Of a stretch of DNA of 64,000 nucleotides, positions 18,342 through 28,118 are shown piece after piece; position 1 is the stretch's first letter, and every line of letters starts with the position of its first letter. The translations under genes were made by a program, and so were the position numbers. Below the pieces are notes generated by a model. That model was not told the origin of the DNA, did no database searches, and saw only the letters and a program-made list of their open reading frames with translations. Source of the stretch: Endozoicomonas sp. G2_2 (GTDB lineage: Bacteria > Pseudomonadota > Gammaproteobacteria > Nevskiales > Salinisphaeraceae); assembly GCF_017744135.1 (NCBI RefSeq), contig NZ_JAGHQU010000005.1:223542-287541 (forward strand), in the 5' to 3' direction.

Positions 18342-18359
18342 CTCTTTGGCCCGACAGCC

Positions 18360-19757
<1,398 letters not shown>

Positions 19758-19803
19758 ATTCGGTAACCCTTTCGTGTAATCGGTATTCGCGGTCGGGGCG
19801 TGA

Positions 19804-20088
19804 TCAGTCCTTGGAGGACTTGAACATTTCGAGCATGCGCGCGGTCACCACGTAACCACCCACGGCGTTGCCGGCCGCGAGGATCACGCCGATGAAACCG
19901 ATCAGCGTTTCCCAGAAACCTTCGGCATGGCCAAGTGCGACCATGGCGCCCACGAGCACGATGCCGTGCACGAAGTTGGAACCCGACATGAGCGGGGTAT
20001 GCAGAATGGCCGGAACCCGGCCGATGATCTCGTAGCCGGTAAAGGCCGCGAGCATGAAGATATAGAGTGCGACAAAACCTGTGATCAC
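19804..20088 (-). CDS. pntAB: NAD(P) transhydrogenase alpha subunit, membrane part
   Basis: The 94-residue protein has three membrane helices (FVALYIFMLAAFTGYEII, GIVLVGAMVALG, FIGVILAAGNAVGGYVV) and matches the C-terminal membrane domain of E. coli PntA, here as a separate polypeptide. HTPLMSGSNFVHGIVLV is the conserved core. It lies between pntAA (41 bp) and pntB (46 bp), so all three are presumably one transcript. Confidence 0.95.
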   Translation of the reverse strand: MITGFVALYIFMLAAFTGYEIIGRVPAILHTPLMSGSNFVHGIVLVGAMVALGHAEGFWETLIGFIGVILAAGNAVGGYVVTARMLEMFKSSKD

Positions 20089-20129
20089 TGTCTTTTCTCC
20101 CGGAAAAATTTGCGCCGCGTACGCAAGGC

Positions 20130-21302
20130 CTAGGCCTTGTCGCCGAGGGCTTCCTTGGCGGCTTCGTTGACCGTTTCGCCGTCGTGCGTCAGCGCGGACT
20201 TGGCCAGGATCTCGTCGTCCCAGTTGATTTCCAGCTTGTGCTGCTTGTCCGCCGGCTTGGCGTCTTCCTGACCTTCTTCCGGCACCACGATGAGCTGCAG
20301 GAAGTTGAACAGGTTCTGGGCATACATCTCACTGGAATGCTCGGCGAGCAGTGCCGGCACGTTCGACGGCCCGTAGATGGTCACGCTGCCGTGGGTCACG
20401 GTCTCGTCGGGCTTGGTCAACTCGCAGTTGCCGCCGCCCGAAGCGCCGAGATCGATGATCACGGAGCCCGGCTTCATGGCGTCGACCATCTCGGTGGAGA
20501 TGATCTTGGGCGCCGGCCGGCCGGGCACGGCAGCCGTGGTAATCACCGCGTCGGCATCGGCCATGTTCTTGGCCAGCATGTCCTGCTGTTTCTTCTTTTC
20601 CTCGTCAGTCAGCTCGCGCGCGTAGCCGCCCTCGGCCTCGGCCTTGACGCCTTCGGCCATGAGGAAGTCCGCGCCGAGTGATTCGACCTGTTCCTTGGTG
20701 TCGGTACGCACGTCGTAGGCGAACACCTTGGCGCCGAGACGCTTGGCCGTGGCGATCGCCTGCAGGCCGGCCACGCCGGCACCGATGACCAGCACCTTGG
20801 CCGGGCGGATGGTGCCCGCGGCGGTGGTCAGCATGGGCAGGAAGCGTTCCAGCGAATTGGCAGCCATGAGCGCGGCCTTGTAGCCGGCGGCCGAGGCCTG
20901 GGAAGACAGCGCGTCCATCGACTGCGCACGGGTGATGCGCGGCACCAATTCCATGGCGAAAGAGGTCACGCCGGCCTTGTTGAGCGCTTTCACCACGTCC
21001 GGGTTATTGTGCGCCTGCACGAAGCTGACCAGCACCGAGCCCTGCTTCATCTTGCCGATCGCCTTGGCGCTCGGTGCATTGACGGCCAGCACCACGTCGG
21101 CGCCGAAAATATCGCCCGGCTTGTCGCTGAGCTTGATCGGGTCCTTGAAGGAGTCATCCGGAATACGGCTGCCTTCGCCGGCACCGTTCTCGATGGTGAG
21201 ATCGACGTTCAGCTTGGCCAGCTTGTCGGCCACCTTCGGCACCATGGCGACGCGTGTTTCGCCGCTGGCCGTCTCTTTCGGGACTGCGATAGTTACGCTC
21301 AT
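20130..21302 (-). CDS. pntAA: NAD(P) transhydrogenase alpha subunit, NAD(H)-binding part
   Basis: The 390-residue soluble domain I resembles alanine dehydrogenase: PKETASGETRVAMVP at the N-terminus, the Rossmann loop LVIGAGVAGLQAIATAKRLGA, the mobile-loop region and GSVIIDLGASGGGNCELT. It binds NAD(H) and passes hydride to NADP+ on PntB. The split of the alpha subunit into two genes is common outside the enterics. The start ATG at 21302 matches the family N-terminus (MSVTIAVPKE). First gene of the pnt operon; upstream 21303-21457 holds no other gene. Confidence 0.96.
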   Translation of the reverse strand: MSVTIAVPKETASGETRVAMVPKVADKLAKLNVDLTIENGAGEGSRIPDDSFKDPIKLSDKPGDIFGADVVLAVNAPSAKAIGKMKQGSVLVSFVQAHNNPDVVKALNKAGVTSFAMELVPRITRAQSMDALSSQASAAGYKAALMAANSLERFLPMLTTAAGTIRPAKVLVIGAGVAGLQAIATAKRLGAKVFAYDVRTDTKEQVESLGADFLMAEGVKAEAEGGYARELTDEEKKKQQDMLAKNMADADAVITTAAVPGRPAPKIISTEMVDAMKPGSVIIDLGASGGGNCELTKPDETVTHGSVTIYGPSNVPALLAEHSSEMYAQNLFNFLQLIVVPEEGQEDAKPADKQHKLEINWDDEILAKSALTHDGETVNEAAKEALGDKA

Positions 21303-21457
21303 GTTTTCCCTTGTTTGATTGCGATGAACATCCGGCGCGGCAGCATGGTCGGCGCGAGGCGCGCCATAGCCCCCTTCGGGCCGCAGGCCGGATCAACCCT
21401 CAGGCAGTCTAACCGAAACCATACGGCTTTCGTAGCAGGCGGCGCTGTGGCACGCCC

Positions 21458-22222
21458 CTAGCCGCCAGGCTGCGTGATCGCGGTTTCGATATAGCCATCG
21501 GGGATGGTGAAACGCTTTTCGGGCAGCGAATCGTGGGCCACGTTGGACAGCTGACGGCGCTCGCCGGAATTGGTGTCGGTGAAGCGAACCGGCATGCCGG
21601 ACAGGCTCAAATAGGGCAGGCCCGCGGTCTCGAAACCGGTGCCGGCGAGCATGGTCTGCATGAGGGAGAACATCGACTTCACGCTGGCGAAGGTCTGCTT
21701 GGACATACCCAGCGCGTCGGGGCTGGCAATACACAGCGTTTCCGCCGGCTTGCCGTCGCGCACGACCTGGACGACCTCGCAGGGTACGCCGGCCACGCTG
21801 TCCTCGCGGCCGGTACGGTCGAGGCCGACTTTCTGGGCGCTCGTGTCCAGGCCGGGTACGGACTGGAGCATGGCAGCGCGGGCGGTGGCCTGCTGACCTT
21901 CGGGCAGCTGCTGTACCCGCGACTCGATCTGGGCGCGCAGGGCGTCGACGCGTTCGCGTATCGCACTGGCGGTGTTGCGATCCAGCCGCGTGTAGCTGCG
22001 ATCCGACGGGTCGATCGAGAAGATCGCTTCGGACGACTCTTCATAGAGCTGCCACTGGCGCGTCGCGTCGTCGATGCGCACGGCGCCGGGTTTCATGTCG
22101 ACGGTGAACTCGCCGCTGGCGCCCTGATAGGTCAGCGTCGTGTCGGCCTGGGCAGCGGTGGCCGCCACGCCCAGCAAACCGGCCAGCAGGAGCGTGCTGG
22201 CGCGGGTAAGATATCGGCTCAT
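21458..22222 (-). CDS. Exported protein of unknown function (DUF4412-like)
   Basis: The 254-residue protein has a Sec signal peptide (LLLAGLLGVAATAAQA, cleavage after about 26). The mature part begins DTTLTYQGASGEFTVDMKPGAVRID and is mostly predicted beta strands with a helical insert rich in Arg/Gln (VDALRAQIESRVQQLPEGQQ). The pattern of short strands reading out a substrate-like YLSLSGMPVRF resembles DUF4412 proteins, but I am not certain. Two cysteines (CEVV and TLCIA) could form a disulfide. It is divergent from xni. Function unknown. Confidence 0.6.
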   Translation of the reverse strand: MSRYLTRASTLLLAGLLGVAATAAQADTTLTYQGASGEFTVDMKPGAVRIDDATRQWQLYEESSEAIFSIDPSDRSYTRLDRNTASAIRERVDALRAQIESRVQQLPEGQQATARAAMLQSVPGLDTSAQKVGLDRTGREDSVAGVPCEVVQVVRDGKPAETLCIASPDALGMSKQTFASVKSMFSLMQTMLAGTGFETAGLPYLSLSGMPVRFTDTNSGERRQLSNVAHDSLPEKRFTIPDGYIETAITQPGG

Positions 22223-22303
22223 GATCGGTTTCCTCCGGGAATGAAATCGGTACGGGGCATGACAATCGGCGGTGCCGGCACCCGAACGCGGTCAGCGGTG
22301 CAG

Positions 22304-22309
22304 TACACT
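22304..22309 (+). promoter_or_regulatory. -10-like TACACT placed for a leaderless xni transcript
   Basis: TACACT ends 6 nt before the xni ATG at 22316, leaving no room for a Shine-Dalgarno sequence. The -35 region is not recognisable. Confidence 0.35.
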
Positions 22310-22315
22310 AGCGCC

Positions 22316-23182
22316 ATGCTGCTCGTGGACGCCAGTGTCTATATCTTCCGGGCCTTCCACTCGCTGCCCTCGAGTCTGACCGGGCGCGATGAGCAGCCGC
22401 TGAATGCCGTCTACGGCTATGCGACCTTCCTCGCACAGCTGCTCGACGCCGATGCCGACCCCGAAATCGCGGCCGCTTTCGACGAGTCGCTGGTCAGCTC
22501 GTTTCGCAACGCGCTTTATGCCGACTACAAGGCCAACCGCGAGCTGCCGCCACAGGCGCTGGTGGACCAGATCGCGGCGTGTCGCGAGATCACCGAATCC
22601 CTGGGCGTGCCCACATTATCCAGCCCGGTCTACGAAGCGGATGACCTGATCGGCACGCTCGCGGCCTCGACCACGTCGCCGGTAACGATTGTCACGTCCG
22701 ACAAGGATCTCGCCCAGATCATGGGCGCCGACGACATTCTCTGGGATTACGGGCGCGAGACGCGCTACGACACGGCCGCGATCGAGGCGAAGTTCGGCGT
22801 GCCCCCGCGATTGATTGCCGATTATCTCGCGCTGGTCGGCGATACGGTGGACAACATCCCGGGCGTGCCGGGCATCGGTGCGAAAACCGCCGCCGCGCTG
22901 CTGCAGCGTTTCGACGGCATCGACGCGTTACTCGCCGATCTGGCCGGCGTGGCCGCCAGCGGCCTGCGCGGGGCGAAATCGCTCGCGGGCAAGCTCGAGG
23001 CGCACGCCGATCAGGCGCGATTGTCGCGCCGGCTCGCCACGATCGTGACGGATATCGAACTCGATGCCGATCAGCGCGACGTGGCTCGCCGTAGCCCCGA
23101 TCACGATGCGTTGGCCGCGATCTGCGATCGCCTCGGCGTGGGCGACCGGCTGCGCGGCCGGCTGGGACTGTCCGGCTCGTGA
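22316..23182 (+). CDS. xni: Flap endonuclease Xni / 5'-3' exonuclease IX-like
   Basis: The 288-residue protein matches the 5'-nuclease domain of PolI without the polymerase: MLLVDASVYIFRAFH at the start, YKANRELPPQ, YEADDLIGTLA, VTSDKDLAQI, and the helix-hairpin-helix VPGIGAKTAAALL. The acidic residues for two metals are present (D5, DES, EADD, SDKD). It removes 5' flaps during replication or repair. The frame is open upstream to 21533 but that part is antisense to the secreted-protein gene. Its stop overlaps the GTG start of the next gene (GTGA). Confidence 0.88.
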   Translation: MLLVDASVYIFRAFHSLPSSLTGRDEQPLNAVYGYATFLAQLLDADADPEIAAAFDESLVSSFRNALYADYKANRELPPQALVDQIAACREITESLGVPTLSSPVYEADDLIGTLAASTTSPVTIVTSDKDLAQIMGADDILWDYGRETRYDTAAIEAKFGVPPRLIADYLALVGDTVDNIPGVPGIGAKTAAALLQRFDGIDALLADLAGVAASGLRGAKSLAGKLEAHADQARLSRRLATIVTDIELDADQRDVARRSPDHDALAAICDRLGVGDRLRGRLGLSGS

Positions 23183-24057
23183 TCGACTGGGAAGGGATCG
23201 ATGCCGCCATCGCCCGCACCACCGGCCGCAGGTTCGCAAGCGGGCACCGTACGCGGGTCGGCGGCGGTTCCATCAATAGTGCATATCGGCTGGGCGATGC
23301 GCGCCAGCGTTTCTTTCTCAAGCTCAATCGGGCCGATCGTCACGCCATGTTCGAGGCCGAGGCCGCCGGGCTGGCCGAACTCGGGCAGGCGGTCGGACTG
23401 CGCGTCCCGCGGGTCGTCACCCACGGTACCGTCGGGGCACATGCCTTTCTCGTACTCGAATACATCGCCCTGCAGCCGCTCGCGCCCGCGGCGATGACGC
23501 GCCTGGGCGAAGCCCTGGCCGACATGCACGGCATTGTGGCCGCGCGCTACGGCTGGGATCGCGACAACACCATCGGTTCGAGCGCCCAGCCCAACGCCCG
23601 ACACCCGCACTGGCTGGAGTTCTGGCGCGAGAACCGGCTCGCGGCCATGCTCGACGCGCTCGCACCCATCCATCCCGGCCTCGGGCGTGACGGCGACGCG
23701 CTGCTTGCCGTGCTCGATGAACTACTGGCCGGGCATCGCCCCGAGCCGTCGCTGGTGCACGGCGACCTGTGGGGCGGCAACGTGGCCATGGACGAGGCGG
23801 GCACGCCGGTGCTCTACGACCCGGCCGTCTACTACGGCGACCGCGAGACCGATCTCGCGATGGCCGAGCTGTTCGGCGGTTTCTCGCCGCTGTTCTTCGA
23901 AGCCTACTGGGGGGCCTGGCCGATGAGCCCGGGCTATCGGTATGTACGGCGTCCGCTCTACCAGCTCTATCACCTGCTCAACCACGCGCGTCTGTTCGGC
24001 GGTCACTACGTTGCCGAAAGCCGACGTGTGATGCAGTCGCTGCTCGCCCGCGTGTAA
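23179..24057 (+). CDS. Fructosamine kinase family protein
   Basis: The 292-residue protein belongs to the fructosamine-3-kinase (APH-like) family. Diagnostic segments are [15 protein letters not shown] at the N-terminus, a FLKLNRAD nucleotide-binding lysine, [14 protein letters not shown] (catalytic loop) and [24 protein letters not shown] (metal-binding aspartate). The family phosphorylates ketoamines on glycated proteins or low-mass substrates so that they break down. The GTG start overlaps the xni stop, so translation is probably coupled. A downstream spacer of 91 bp separates it from ttcA. Confidence 0.9.
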   Translation: MIDWEGIDAAIARTTGRRFASGHRTRVGGGSINSAYRLGDARQRFFLKLNRADRHAMFEAEAAGLAELGQAVGLRVPRVVTHGTVGAHAFLVLEYIALQPLAPAAMTRLGEALADMHGIVAARYGWDRDNTIGSSAQPNARHPHWLEFWRENRLAAMLDALAPIHPGLGRDGDALLAVLDELLAGHRPEPSLVHGDLWGGNVAMDEAGTPVLYDPAVYYGDRETDLAMAELFGGFSPLFFEAYWGAWPMSPGYRYVRRPLYQLYHLLNHARLFGGHYVAESRRVMQSLLARV

Positions 24058-24148
24058 TGAGGCGCATGCCGCGGCTGTCGGCGTTTTCGCGCCTCGGTAC
24101 AATGGCGCTCGTTTTCGATTCACCGCAATCCCTGCCAGCGTGGCGCAC

Positions 24149-24970
24149 ATGTCCGATATTCCGGTTCTCGATACCCGCCCACCGGCCGGCCTGACGCCGG
24201 GTTCCGTCGGCGCGAACAAGCTTGCCAAGCGACTGAAGCGGCTGACCGGCCAGGCCGTGACCGACTACGACATGATCCGCGACGGCGATCGCATCATGGT
24301 CTGTCTGTCCGGCGGCAAGGACAGCTACACCATGCTCGACATGCTGCGCTATCTACAGAGCGTGGCGCCGGTGCGCTTCGAGCTTCGGGCGGTCAACCTC
24401 GATCAGAAGCAGCCGGGCTTTCCCGAGCACATCCTGCCGCAGTATCTGGACGGCCTCGGCGTCGACTACGAAATTCTCGAACGCGACACATATAGTGTGG
24501 TCACCGAAAAGGTGCCCGAAGGCGCGACCATGTGCGGGCTGTGCTCGCGTCTGCGCCGCGGCATTCTGTACCGCTATGCGCGAGAGAACGGCTTCAACCG
24601 CATCGCGCTGGGCCACCATCGCGACGACATGATCGAGACGATGTTTCTGAACATGTTCCACGGCGCGCGCATGGCGGCGATGCCGCCGAAGCTGCGCTCC
24701 GACGACGGCGACAATGTCGTGATCCGCCCGCTGGCGTATTGCAGCGAGCGCGACATCGAGAAATACGCGCGGCTGGAACAGTATCCGATCATTCCCTGCA
24801 ATCTGTGCGGTTCGCAGGCCAATCTGCAGCGCCAGAACATCAAGGCCATGCTCGCCGAATGGGAGCGCACCGATCCGGGGCGCAGCGAGCGCATCTTTCG
24901 TTCCATTACGCGCATCGCGCCGTCGCAGATGGCCGATCGCGAACTCTTTGATTTCGCGGCGCTCGACTGA
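24149..24970 (+). CDS. ttcA: tRNA 2-thiocytidine synthetase TtcA
   Basis: TtcA (273 residues) thiolates C32 of certain tRNAs using ATP and an Fe-S cluster. It has the PP-loop [10 protein letters not shown] (about 52-61), the CxxC pair CGLC and IPCNLCGSQ that hold the cluster, and the family segment [21 protein letters not shown]. The ATG at 24149 is chosen; a GTG at 24140 would add three residues. A TACAAT at about 24099-24104 in the upstream gap is a plausible -10 with a leader of about 40 nt. Length is normal. Confidence 0.95.
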   Translation: MSDIPVLDTRPPAGLTPGSVGANKLAKRLKRLTGQAVTDYDMIRDGDRIMVCLSGGKDSYTMLDMLRYLQSVAPVRFELRAVNLDQKQPGFPEHILPQYLDGLGVDYEILERDTYSVVTEKVPEGATMCGLCSRLRRGILYRYARENGFNRIALGHHRDDMIETMFLNMFHGARMAAMPPKLRSDDGDNVVIRPLAYCSERDIEKYARLEQYPIIPCNLCGSQANLQRQNIKAMLAEWERTDPGRSERIFRSITRIAPSQMADRELFDFAALD

Positions 24971-25161
24971 AGCCACTGCGTCCGCGGCGGAACGACTGTC
25001 GTAACAGGGCGTCCAATCGCAGGAACAGGCACAGCTGTTGCCTGTATTTCCCGGCATGGTCTTTCTTGAAAAGCGATCGGACCTGCCGCATACTTTTTTG
25101 GCGCAGTGAACAGTTGTGCACTGCAGCGAAACACCGTAACCTCGTGAGGGCTGACCAGCCG

Positions 25162-26349
25162 ATGACCGCAGAAAGGAAATACCCGGCCAATCCAGAGATG
25201 GACGACCACTTCAACTGGGTCGAATTCATTCCGTTCGCGCTGTTGCACGTGGCGCTGATCGGTATCTGGTGGACCGGCTTCACCGCGACCTCGATCGCGA
25301 TCTGCGTGGGCCTCTATATCGCCCGCGTGTTCGCCATCACCGGGGGTTACCATCGCTATTTCTCGCATCGTGGCTACAAGACCAGCCGCGGTTTCCAGTT
25401 CGTGATGGCCTTCATCGGCTCTGCCGCGCTGCAGCGCGGGCCGCTCTGGTGGGCCGCCAAGCACCGCGAGCATCACCGCGATTCCGACATGCCGGCCGAC
25501 GCGCACTCGCCGCGCCAGTACGGCGTGCTGGATGCGCATGTGGGCTGGGTCTATCGCGAAGCGCGCTCGCACGCGGACCTGGATCTCATCAAGGATTTCT
25601 CCAAGTATCCGGAAATCCGCTGGATCGAGCGTCACCAGTTCACGCCGGGTCTGATCGTCGCGGCGCTGTGCTTCCTCGTCGGTGGCTGGGCCGGTCTGGT
25701 CTCGGGCTTCGTGCTCTCCACCGTGCTGGTCTATCACGCGACGTTCACGGTGAACTCGCTCAACCACATGATCGGCCGTCAGCGTTATCTGACCGGCGAC
25801 GATTCGCGCAACAACTGGTTCCTGGCGCTGCTGACCATGGGTGAGGGTTGGCACAATAACCATCACTACTATCCGGCCGCCGCGCGCAACGGGTTCTTCT
25901 GGTGGGAGATCGACACCACCTACTACCTGCTGCTGGGCCTCGAAAAGCTGGGCTTGGTCTGGGACCTGCGCCAGCCGCCGCAGACCATTCTTGCCAACGA
26001 AAAGGCGCCGACGCAGAAGATCATCGACAAGTGCGCGGTCTACATCGCGGAAGGCTTCTCGGCCGATCGCATCAGCCGCAATATCCGTGCGCGCTGGGAA
26101 GGCAGCCATGTGCTCGACGATCTGCGTTCGCATGCACGTACCAAGTGGGACGCAGCCGAAGCCTATCTGGCCGAAATCGAACTGCCGGATCTGCCCAGCG
26201 CGGAACAGCTCAAGGCGCGTGCCTACGCGAAGTTCAAGATTCGCCACGAAGGTCTGGATCGCGCGATCGAGCGCGCGCAGGAAATGCTGCGTCGGTCGGT
26301 ATCGCACCGTCTGATCGAACAGGCGCGCTCGGAGCCCGTGCCGGCCTGA
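25162..26349 (+). CDS. Fatty acid (acyl-CoA type) desaturase
   Basis: From the ATG at 25162 the protein is 395 residues. Three histidine boxes of membrane di-iron desaturases are present: HRYFSH, HREHH and HNNHH. Membrane helices flank them (FALLHVALIGIWWTGF, IVAALCFLVGGWAGLVSGF). It should introduce a cis double bond, probably delta-9, to adjust membrane fluidity. A C-terminal cytosolic extension of about 120 residues after the third box (ISRNIRARWEGSH to the end) is rich in charged helices. The longer frame from 25066 adds 32 non-conserved residues. A strong terminator follows. Confidence 0.9.
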   Translation: MTAERKYPANPEMDDHFNWVEFIPFALLHVALIGIWWTGFTATSIAICVGLYIARVFAITGGYHRYFSHRGYKTSRGFQFVMAFIGSAALQRGPLWWAAKHREHHRDSDMPADAHSPRQYGVLDAHVGWVYREARSHADLDLIKDFSKYPEIRWIERHQFTPGLIVAALCFLVGGWAGLVSGFVLSTVLVYHATFTVNSLNHMIGRQRYLTGDDSRNNWFLALLTMGEGWHNNHHYYPAAARNGFFWWEIDTTYYLLLGLEKLGLVWDLRQPPQTILANEKAPTQKIIDKCAVYIAEGFSADRISRNIRARWEGSHVLDDLRSHARTKWDAAEAYLAEIELPDLPSAEQLKARAYAKFKIRHEGLDRAIERAQEMLRRSVSHRLIEQARSEPVPA

Positions 26350-26374
26350 TCGCAAGCTGGCGCATGCCACCGCG

Positions 26375-26405
26375 AAGCCCGCTGCATTTGCAGCGGGCTT
26401 TTTTT
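26375..26405 (+). terminator. Rho-independent terminator of the desaturase gene
   Basis: AGCCCGCTGC (26376-26385) pairs exactly with GCAGCGGGCT (26390-26399) across an ATTT loop and is followed by TTTTTT. The stretch from here to 26588 shows no supportable gene. Confidence 0.9.
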
Positions 26406-26588
26406 ATGCGCATCGCGCGTTACGGCGGGGCCTCGTGATGGGTCGCCGTGCGCTCAGGGGCGTTGCGCGATCCGCCGGCAACATGGCCTGAGGCCTGCCC
26501 GGCGGCGCGACGTCGGACCCGCGTATGCAAGCGCACTCGGGGCGCCGCGCTGCGCGGCGGGGAGGCATCGCAGCGTCGGCCTGAATGC

Positions 26589-27473
26589 TCAGTCGAGTTT
26601 TTCGCGGGCCTTGGCCTGATCCTCGTCTTCGGGTGGCTCCTCGTCGGGGTCGCCATCGAGGTCGCCGCCGCAGAACTTGCAGTAGTCGGCATCCTTCTCG
26701 TGGCCGAAGCGCTCGCAGTGCGGGCATTGCGCCGAGCCGCGCTGGGTGCTGATTTCGGTGGTCAGTTCGGCGGTGATCACGCCGGTGGTCACGGCGAGCA
26801 CGCCATAGCCAATCAGGATCGCGATGCCGGCGATGGTCTGGCCCACCGGCGTGGTGGGCGAAATATCGCCATAGCCGACGGTCGTGATCGTGACCACGGC
26901 CCAGTAAATGGCGCGTGGGATGCTGGTGAAGCCATGTTCCGGGCCTTCGACCACGTACATGATCGCTCCCAGAATGGTCACGAACAGCGTGAGTATGCCG
27001 AGAAAGATCTGCAGCTTGCGTTGCGCCTGCATCAGCGAGCGGCGCAGCGTGTAGAGATCGTTGGCGTAGTTGGCAAGCTTGAACACGCGGAACATGCGCA
27101 CGATGCGCAGTGAGCGCACGGCCACGAAGTAATGTGCGTCCGGAATCACCGGCGCCAGATACATCGGCAGGATGGCCGCGAGGTCGATCAGACCCCAGAA
27201 GCTGCGGATATAGTGCCAGCGATTCTCTGCCGCATAGACGCGGGTCGCGTACTCGAGGGAGAACACGATCGTGAAGACCCATTCGAGCGTGGACAGCTGC
27301 GGGCCGAGCCGGGCCTCGATGGCGGCCACGGAAATGAGCATGAGGTTGATCACGCTCGCGGCGATCACGAGTAGCAGCAGGATGTCGAAGGTGCGCCCGG
27401 CGGTCGACTCGGTGCCGAAAATGACGTTGTGCAGCCGCTGGCGCAGCGACCGCTTGGGGTGGGAATCGGTCAT
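26589..27473 (-). CDS. Voltage-gated-type potassium channel with C-terminal zinc ribbon
   Basis: The 294-residue protein is a six-helix channel of the voltage-gated ion channel superfamily. S1-S4 lie at about 28-125; S4 carries SLRIVRMFRVFKLA with spaced arginines. The pore contains VTITTVGYGDISPTT, a K+ filter, and S6 follows (QTIAGIAILIGYGVLAVTTGV). The cytosolic tail has CPHCERFGHEKDADYCKFCGGD, two CxxC knuckles of a zinc ribbon, then an acidic run DGDPDEEPPEDED. Zinc-ribbon tails are known on related bacterial channels, but their ligand or partner is not obvious here. It lies between the desaturase terminator and the NlpC gene. Confidence 0.9.
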   Translation of the reverse strand: MTDSHPKRSLRQRLHNVIFGTESTAGRTFDILLLLVIAASVINLMLISVAAIEARLGPQLSTLEWVFTIVFSLEYATRVYAAENRWHYIRSFWGLIDLAAILPMYLAPVIPDAHYFVAVRSLRIVRMFRVFKLANYANDLYTLRRSLMQAQRKLQIFLGILTLFVTILGAIMYVVEGPEHGFTSIPRAIYWAVVTITTVGYGDISPTTPVGQTIAGIAILIGYGVLAVTTGVITAELTTEISTQRGSAQCPHCERFGHEKDADYCKFCGGDLDGDPDEEPPEDEDQAKAREKLD

Positions 27474-27503
27474 CGATCGTCAGCCGCCACGCGTTAACAG
27501 GCC

Positions 27504-28028
27504 CTAATTCGTGCGTGTGTTCAGCCGACGGGACTGCCAGTAGTGGCGCTGCCAGTAGACGTTGTCCAGTCGCGACATGGTCACCCCGCGGCTGGTCGAG
27601 GCGTGCATGAAGCGCCCGTCGCCGACATAGATGCCGACGTGCTTGCTGCGATAGCCGGTCTTGAAGAAGACCAGATCGCCCGGTGACAGATTGCCGGGCG
27701 GCACGGGCTGGCCGGCCAGCGCCTGGGCGCTGGTCGTGCGCGGCAGGTTGAGCGATTTAAGATCGCTCATCGTCTGGCGCACGAAACTCGAGCAGTCGAT
27801 GCCGGAGCGGTCCACGCCGCCATAGCGGTAGGGCACGCCGCGCCACTGATGGTAATAGTCGTAGAGCGCGTCCGAGACGGCCGAATGGTCGCTGCCGTGG
27901 CCCGTGCCGGCGTAGGGCACCCCGCTCGTGCGCTGATAGGTCGGCTGACCCGCACAGCCGGCGAGCAGCAAAAGCATGAGCACGAGCGATAACGACGACA
28001 GGTGCAGCCGCGCGCGGCATTGCGACAT
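27504..28028 (-). CDS. NlpC/P60 peptidoglycan endopeptidase lipoprotein
   Basis: The 174-residue protein has a lipoprotein signal with lipobox LAGC and an NlpC/P60 domain with the catalytic Cys in GIDCSSFVRQ, His in SKHVGIYVGDG, and a further polar residue in FMHASTSRGV. It likely cuts the gamma-D-Glu-diaminopimelate bond of peptidoglycan stems during wall growth. The ATG at 28028 follows GAAGG. The much longer frame reaching 29369 is antisense to ppx. It is divergent from ppx over about 90 bp. Confidence 0.92.
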   Translation of the reverse strand: MSQCRARLHLSSLSLVLMLLLLAGCAGQPTYQRTSGVPYAGTGHGSDHSAVSDALYDYYHQWRGVPYRYGGVDRSGIDCSSFVRQTMSDLKSLNLPRTTSAQALAGQPVPPGNLSPGDLVFFKTGYRSKHVGIYVGDGRFMHASTSRGVTMSRLDNVYWQRHYWQSRRLNTRTN

Positions 28029-28118
28029 AATCGCCTTCGCAATTCTCAAGTGCACGCGCATGCCCCCGTTCATGAATTCATATATCGGCGCGGCGTCCCG
28101 TTGGCTTAGGCATTGGCC

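Noticed and set aside
21533..22315. Upstream extension of the xni frame
   Set aside because: This part overlaps the secreted-protein gene on the other strand; homology to 5' nucleases begins at the ATG at 22316.
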